In this document: piece after piece, positions 58,962 to 64,000 of the stretch
Numbering within the stretch: the first letter of the stretch is position 1
Layout: each line of letters opens with the position of its first letter
From: Agelas oroides
Taxonomy: Eukaryota; Porifera; Demospongiae; Agelasida; Agelasidae
DNA length: 64,000 nucleotides
Reading direction: 5' to 3'
Assembly (NCBI GenBank): GCA_949130485.1
Contig: OX422185.1
Coordinates: 7,231,127-7,295,126, forward strand
Notes under the pieces: generated by a model
Databases searched by the model: none
Seen by the model: the letters and a program-made list of their open reading frames with translations, nothing else
Told to the model about the DNA's origin: nothing
Translations under genes and position numbers: made by a program

Positions 58962-59880
58962 GGAACACTTATCACGTGAATGACGTCAGGTGGACGCGAA
59001 AAATTCCGAAGCCATCAGCGTAAAAATGGTATGCCGTATGTTTTCTGTTATTGTTATCAGCGGGAGGATCATTAGTAGCACATTAAATGCTCAGGGGGAG
59101 TGACAGTGGGAACATTGACTGTGTTGCCCACTGCATGGTTGTACGTACAGAAGCACAACTCTCTCAGTTCTGAGTAAGTACATGGGGAAAGTTGAATGTC
59201 CTTTTAACATATTTAAGTAAGCCCGAGTTGAAGACACAATATCACAAAATATTTTGCTATTTTTTTTTGCAGCCGGAGACTTTGAAACACTAGTTTCAGT
59301 TACAACTGATCGTGATATACACATCAAAATCAATTTTCAAGATGGCTACTGAATTCTGGACCAAGCAAGGCTGCGAATGAGATATACAGATGAAATGAGC
59401 ACAAGATCTCGAAACATGACGTCTGAACGTGCATTTGTGAACGAAAGCACTATTCATATAGAAGTGCCTCATTCCAGGCTGCCGTATCAGCGCTTCCGAG
59501 TTGACATTGCACTGCAAGTGGGACATGAATTCGGACTGTTTGTTTCAGATGATAGAATCCACGGTAAACATAGGCAGAATTAATTCATGTTCAGTGACTA
59601 ATCTACCCAATTCAGAGAGGTCACTGACACATCAAAGTGGTGCACTGCTTATCTGTATACACCCAGCAAGTGAGAACACTGGAAAATACATATGCACACT
59701 ATATATACAGATATACACATGCACTGTTATAACACAGTATATTGGTATATGCAGACATTATAAGAATGTTGTTTGATATCGTGTGTTGTTTCACTGAGGT
59801 TTCCTTTCTGTTTTCTGTTTCAGACATAACTGAACACGATAAAACCAGACAACCCATCTATCCTCTGCTCCAATGCCAGA

Positions 59881-59952
59881 GCTCCAGTGGCTCAGTTGGT
59901 GAGAGCATCTGACTGGAATTCAGAAGACCCAGGTTCGAATCCTGGCTGGATC
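59881..59952 (+). tRNA. tRNA-like gene, apparent anticodon GGA
   Basis: A 72-nt cloverleaf. Acceptor GCTCCAG/CTGGATC has one mismatch; D stem GCTC/GAGC; anticodon stem TCTGA/TCAGA around the loop CTGGAAT; T arm CCAGG-TTCGAAT-CCTGG. Box A (TGGCTCAGTTGG) and box B (GGTTCGAATCC) are intact. Anticodon GGA would be Ser, but the long variable arm of tRNA-Ser is missing. This may be a tRNA-derived SINE head or a pseudo-tRNA rather than a working tRNA. No encoded CCA, as normal in animals. Confidence 0.7.
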
Positions 59953-59961
59953 TCAATGTCG

Positions 59962-59969
59962 TTTTTTTT
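59962..59969 (+). terminator. Pol III-type T8 terminator after the tRNA-like gene
   Basis: Eight T residues begin 10 nt after the acceptor stem, a standard RNA polymerase III stop. Confidence 0.65.
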
Positions 59970-60299
59970 CGCCAACTTGGTATAATTGTTGGCTCATCTG
60001 TGGGTGGTGTGGTTCTGATAGCATTTCTGTTGATGTTTTTTTGCTGTATGTGCTACAAGCAAAAGGAGGTGAAGAGGATGAAGGAAATAATAGTAGCTGC
60101 AATTACTGCAGGGAAAAGTCCTGCTGAGGCAAAAGACTATGCTGACATTTTGAAAGGAAATGTTAACAAGCAACGACGCAAGAAGCAACAATGCAAGAAG
60201 CGTGTAGTTACAGACAAAGCAGATGAAGAAAAAGAAATGCAAAAGATTTTGAGTCAATTTTTTAAAGATATACACAAGCTACTGGTTAGTTGAGCTGAT

Positions 60300-61630
60300 G
60301 AAGACGCCAAGTAGTGGAAGCTATAATAAGAGTATGAGAACTAAGAAGTTTCCTTGTATCATGTAATAGCATTGTATTATAGTACTTCAGCACTGTGGTG
60401 ACACCCTTGAATCTTCTCTTGTAGCTAATTTATACACCTACATGTCAGCTAGTATAAAATGCAACAGGTAGATCCAAGCACATTTTATAATTTATTTTGA
60501 GGCTAACCACACTCAAAGTGAAAAGAAAAGGTGTCTTGAATGCAGGTGGACAAACCAGTCTGTCCTGTCAGTCTATATACAAATTGTTAAGCTAACTCAT
60601 CACACATAGTGTGGAAGCCTAGCTACAGTATAGCTAAGTCAATTGTGGAACAGGAAATCAAACCCAGTTGATCAGCTGGTGTGTGTGTGTGTATGTGTGT
60701 GTGTGTGTGTTTAATTAGCTATGCATGCCTGTGCATATATAGTGTGTTTGTAAGCGTGTTGTGATTCGCTAAGTATATGCTTGGTGTGTAGCTATAGGTG
60801 ATAATGCATGCCAGTGTAATAAATGTGTGTGGTGCATGCTTGTACCATGTATTCCTGAGTATTTATGGTGTATTGAAATGGCTAAATGGATGTGTTTGGG
60901 TAGGTTTGGTAATGGTGTGTGTGGATGGGTACATGCAGTGAGCGTTTTATGGTGTATGTGGCTGTCACTACATGTACTGTGCACAGGGGAACAGGAAATC
61001 AGATCTAGGTGCACAATCCAGCTTTTACTGTATGTAGAGTGATGCTAAATGCCAGATGCCAAACTGCAGCTCATCTTGGGTTAGTTCAACCTCCAATTTG
61101 ACAGTGCATGCCCATTCACATTTCAGAGAAGCATACAGAAACACAACTCTTTTTTGAGCAGTACGGGTAGCTAAATGTGATATTGCGACTGTACATATAC
61201 GTTCTCACTATACATGTAGCCTTATTCAGACTCCGTTTGTTTTGTACTTGGAGATGAAGTTAACTATACACTGTATAGTATTTTGTAAGACTAAGAGGTT
61301 TTGGTGGCTTCCTTCCCAAGTTTCGCCCCAGCTCTTGTTGCATGTTGCCTAACATTGCAAAATTTGGGGAGGAGCCCCTACTGAACAAAACTCTTTTTTG
61401 TTTATCAGCAGTACAGATACTGATTGGCAAACTCAGATGCACCTGTTGAGCAAATGTGATATTGTGACTGTCCCACTATACAGCTAGCCTCATTCCATGT
61501 TGGGCAGACTAATTGTGGACCTCGGAATGAGGCTAGTAATATAGCTTGTTGCATTGTGCACATTTTGCCGCATAATAACATATATGCTACAAAAGCTGGT
61601 GGAATGAGGCTAAGTTTTTGGTGTGATTGA
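60300..61630. other. non-coding with (GT)n and a small inverted repeat
   Basis: A GT microsatellite spans about 60679-60711. A perfect 13-bp inverted pair, CTAGCCTCATTCC (61484-61496) and its complement (61524-61536), recurs partially near 61597 and marks a small dispersed repeat. No gene was recognised; open frames are short and rich in His/Thr because of the GT-rich sequence. Confidence 0.55.
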
Positions 61631-61639
61631 TTACCACCC

Positions 61640-61951
61640 ACAGGGGCGGATCTACCTAAGAAAAAGGGGTGAGTATGGAGGGAATAAAGTCGGTAGTTTA
61701 GTACTTTACTAGTTTTGCGCGCGGCGCTCAGCGCGGAAGAATGCTCGTATAGGAACGGTTCTCGTGGCAGTTCACTGCGTTTCAAACTTCAACTGAAGTA
61801 GCCTATGACTTCTATGTCCGTGGACTGGAATTTCATTGTAGCTACTGTCGCTGTCGATTTCGAGCGCTTAGTGGGGCGGAGCGATACTGAGTTGCGGAAG
61901 GAGAGTGGTTGGCTGCATGGGTGGGCGGGGTCTCCTAGGCAGGTCCGCCAC
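61640..61951. mobile_element. hAT-like MITE with 8-bp target duplication
   Basis: TACCACCC at 61632-61639 and 61952-61959. The left end reads ACAGGGGCGGATCTACCTAA; the right end is an imperfect complement (CCTAGGCAGGTCCGCCAC). 312 bp, no coding. An 8-bp duplication with CAGGGGCGG-type ends is characteristic of hAT elements. Confidence 0.7.
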
Positions 61952-62304
61952 TACCACCCGATCTGTGCTCGTAGGAGGGGGAATATTTAGTGTAGCTACA
62001 AAGTGAGTCTATGTTTTGTGTTGGCTCCAAAGCAGAGAGTGAAAATACATCTACACACTACAAGGCTTGAGACCCTATTTGGCCCACAACAATCAAGGCA
62101 GTTCTGGTGCTCACATTGCATACCGCATGTGCCCCACCTTACTGCAGAAAGTTGCGCGTTTAACAAAACTAATATGTCTATGATTTTCTCAACATAACTC
62201 CATGCATGATGTAGCTAATTGGATAGCTATCTCACTTTATTAACTTAATCCTAACAATTATATTTACATCAACATCAAATGCAATGACTTACAAAACAAG
62301 GGAA

Positions 62305-62398
62305 CGAATGTCACAGGCATACAATGCTAGACACTGCACAAAACAGAGTGTCCAGCATTGTATGCCTGAAGAAGGTCCTACGAGACCGAAATGTCATG
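62305..62398 (+). ncRNA. second hammerhead-like motif (probable Penelope-like remnant)
   Basis: A ~20-bp hairpin (GGCATACAATGCTAGACACT against AGTGTCCAGCATTGTATGCC) leads into CTGAAGA (62366-62372), A, stem GGTC/GACC with loop CTACGA, GAAA (62388-62391) and TGTC. The core order and the TGTC after GAAA match the motif at 51.7 kb. No coding part of an element lies nearby. Confidence 0.45.
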
Positions 62399-62399
62399 A

Positions 62400-64000
62400 A
62401 GTTGTGTACACTCAAAGATTGATCTGACTATACGTTCGGGAATACCATCGTATAACGTAACCGCACAATCTTTGGCCAAGAGATTGGCTGTTCGAGATTC
62501 AGACTACCATAAGCCAAGCTAGTTACAGTACTTTTCAGCTTCTATGTATGCACTACAATCTTCTCATAATGCTATTCCCAAGGCTGAAGTACCCATTAGC
62601 AAAATGTTGCCATTAGATTTATGCTTCTAATTGTCATGCTGGATCAACAATGCATTACAAACTCTAAAACTTCACTACAGGACGATAATGGAAAGTGTAT
62701 AATGTGTGTATTGTTTGTCAGAGAAAGCAATTCTGACGAACTGACAAAAGAAAATAGTCATGCTTCATAATCTGCCTATTTTGCCCATAATATTTATTAT
62801 GCAAAAATACATTTCCATAAATGTTCATGAATATTCCAACATTATTTATTTGCATGATCCAAGTTTTTAGCGCATGCAAGTTGTGTTAGCTACTTGCTTT
62901 GAGCAAGCCAGGTTATAATTATAGCAGTTCGTGCATGGCTATTGGTGGTGGTCACGACATGTTGACAAGTACGTAGACCTATACCTGATGCAATAGCAAG
63001 CTACATTAGCTAAGAGGTTGAATTTCATTACAATTCCAAAAAGATTCATATTAATGCAAAAACAAACAAACAAACAAATGAAAACAGTCACAAGAATTTA
63101 GAGTTAGCTAAGGTTTTGTGGCTGTTTGTGCCAGGAGTGCACAACATAAAGAGATGCATGCCTGAAAGGGAAATGGGCTACTTAATTGTTTCCAGCAGCT
63201 TCCATTGTCACATCCAGATGATAAAGTCATCCCAAACCCCAATCTCTCGTGAACAATACTAGGTAGGATGCATGTATAGTAGCCCGAGGCAATTATGTCA
63301 GCATATAAAACAATAGGCTTGTCACAGATTTGGAAATAACTGTAGAAATAATTGGAGCATACTAGTAATTTTTTCTGTAGGATATGTTTGAGAAGTGACA
63401 GTGACGGTCAACCTTTGCTTCCACTGAGTTTTCTCCACAGCTGCGAGACAAAATCTGGGAGTGGCCTGGGAACGAGGCTACATGTGACCAAGGCTAAAGC
63501 CAAAAAGAATAGCAAATGTCTCTCATGGGAAAAGGGCAAGCCAATGAATGCTAAACACTCAGAATATAATCTGGAGAAGAATAACAATGGTACTGGAAAG
63601 TTTATTTAGGAACTCGGTGCAGAAGAAAATGGTTTTGAGCCTCAGACATAATACATGTAGAGTCGTACATCATTGCACGATAGACAAGACTTAAAAAACT
63701 GTAGAAAGATGTAGGGATGGCATGCCAAAAAGTATGCAAATAAGGTAGGGATGATCCATGAAAGCAAAGGTCTACACATTGGCAAAGCCCCATCCCTACA
63801 TCTTTTTCACACTGCAGTTAGACAGTGCATGGGTGGTCTTTACTGGCAGTTCATGGCTGTAGCCTCGTTCTCAGGTCGTGCACTTCCTATATAGTTCCTC
63901 CCACATGGCCTGGAAACAAGACTAATATGAGCGTATAGATATGTGTACCTTGTACGTAGGTGGCTACCAAGGTTAGTAGTTTTATTGCCAAATACTACTT
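62400..64000. other. non-coding; one unassigned open frame
   Basis: A plus frame at 63352-63609 (contains HVTKAKAKKNSKCLSWEKGK) follows a possible acceptor (TTTTCTGTAG) but has no recognisable domain. It overlaps the dispersed motif CCTGGGAACGAGGCTAC, whose complement-like form recurs near 63853. I would not call it a gene. Confidence 0.35.

Larger units (their letters stand above)
59273..60293 (+). pseudogene. remnant of a single-pass membrane protein gene
   Basis: Exon 59273-59563 (291 nt, phase 1-1, acceptor TTTTGCAG, donor GTAAAC) encodes a beta-rich ~97-residue module (STIHIEVPHSRLPYQRFRVD) somewhat like a fibronectin-III fold. It has an in-frame TGA at 59350. A following segment from 59824 (DITEHDKTRQPIYPLL) runs into the tRNA-like gene. 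The last segment, ending at 60293, encodes a transmembrane helix (GIIVGSSVGGVVLIAFLLMF) and a basic cytoplasmic tail (KKQQCKKRVVTDKADEEKE to LLVS). No acceptor is visible directly before it. The parts probably belong to one receptor-type gene decayed by the stop and the tRNA-like insertion. Protein family not identified. Confidence 0.5.

Noticed and set aside
60769-61042. His/Thr-rich and Trp/Cys-rich frames near 60.8-61.0 kb
   Set aside because: They follow from the GTGTATG-rich low-complexity sequence and have no other support.

Overview
The window looks like nuclear DNA of an early-branching marine animal, most likely a sponge. The AT-rich genes have GT-AG introns, mostly of about 90-250 bp. 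They sit in tandem arrays among many short DNA transposons (piggyBac, hAT-like, MULE-like, Tc1/mariner-like, foldback) and a Penelope-like retroelement. The species assignment is inference; no ribosomal or mitochondrial marker is present.

The main content, about 7.4-56.0 kb, is a tandem array on the minus strand. It holds eleven members (T1-T11, numbered left to right) of one gene family I cannot match to a named family. Each gene appears to have a non-coding first exon. A second exon encodes a signal peptide and a ~140-residue ectodomain, and a third encodes seven hydrophobic segments and a short tail. Basic loops fall on the inside and cysteine/N-glycosylation loops on the outside, so the predicted topology is that of a seven-transmembrane receptor (N-out, C-in). 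The coding exons always join in phase 0 just after a conserved Trp (LLSW or LLPW).

T2-T5 (segment A, about 8.6-24.6 kb) and T6-T9 (segment B, about 24.6-41.6 kb) are products of a ~16 kb tandem duplication, and T10 is a third T5-type unit. T2, T3, T4, T10 and T11 have open coding exons, while T1 and T5-T9 are broken. Every subtype with an open member keeps exactly one. T6 carries two transposons: a 1,022-bp TTAA-flanked MITE whose empty site is visible in T2, and a ~4.4 kb piggyBac element with a spliced transposase. Downstream of T10 lies a 3,381-bp array of exactly 147 units of 23 bp that is present once in the T5 paralogue.

Left flank (1-7.3 kb): transposon remnants, a second copy of the TTAA MITE, a PHD-finger remnant and a cluster of palindromes. 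Right flank (51.6-64 kb): a broken Penelope-like element with a hammerhead-like motif, T11, a 1.8-kb foldback element with GC-rich arms, remnants of a single-pass membrane protein gene holding a tRNA-like gene, and mostly non-coding sequence with small transposons.

Positions, open frames and splice sites were read by eye; family names come from recalled motifs, not searches.
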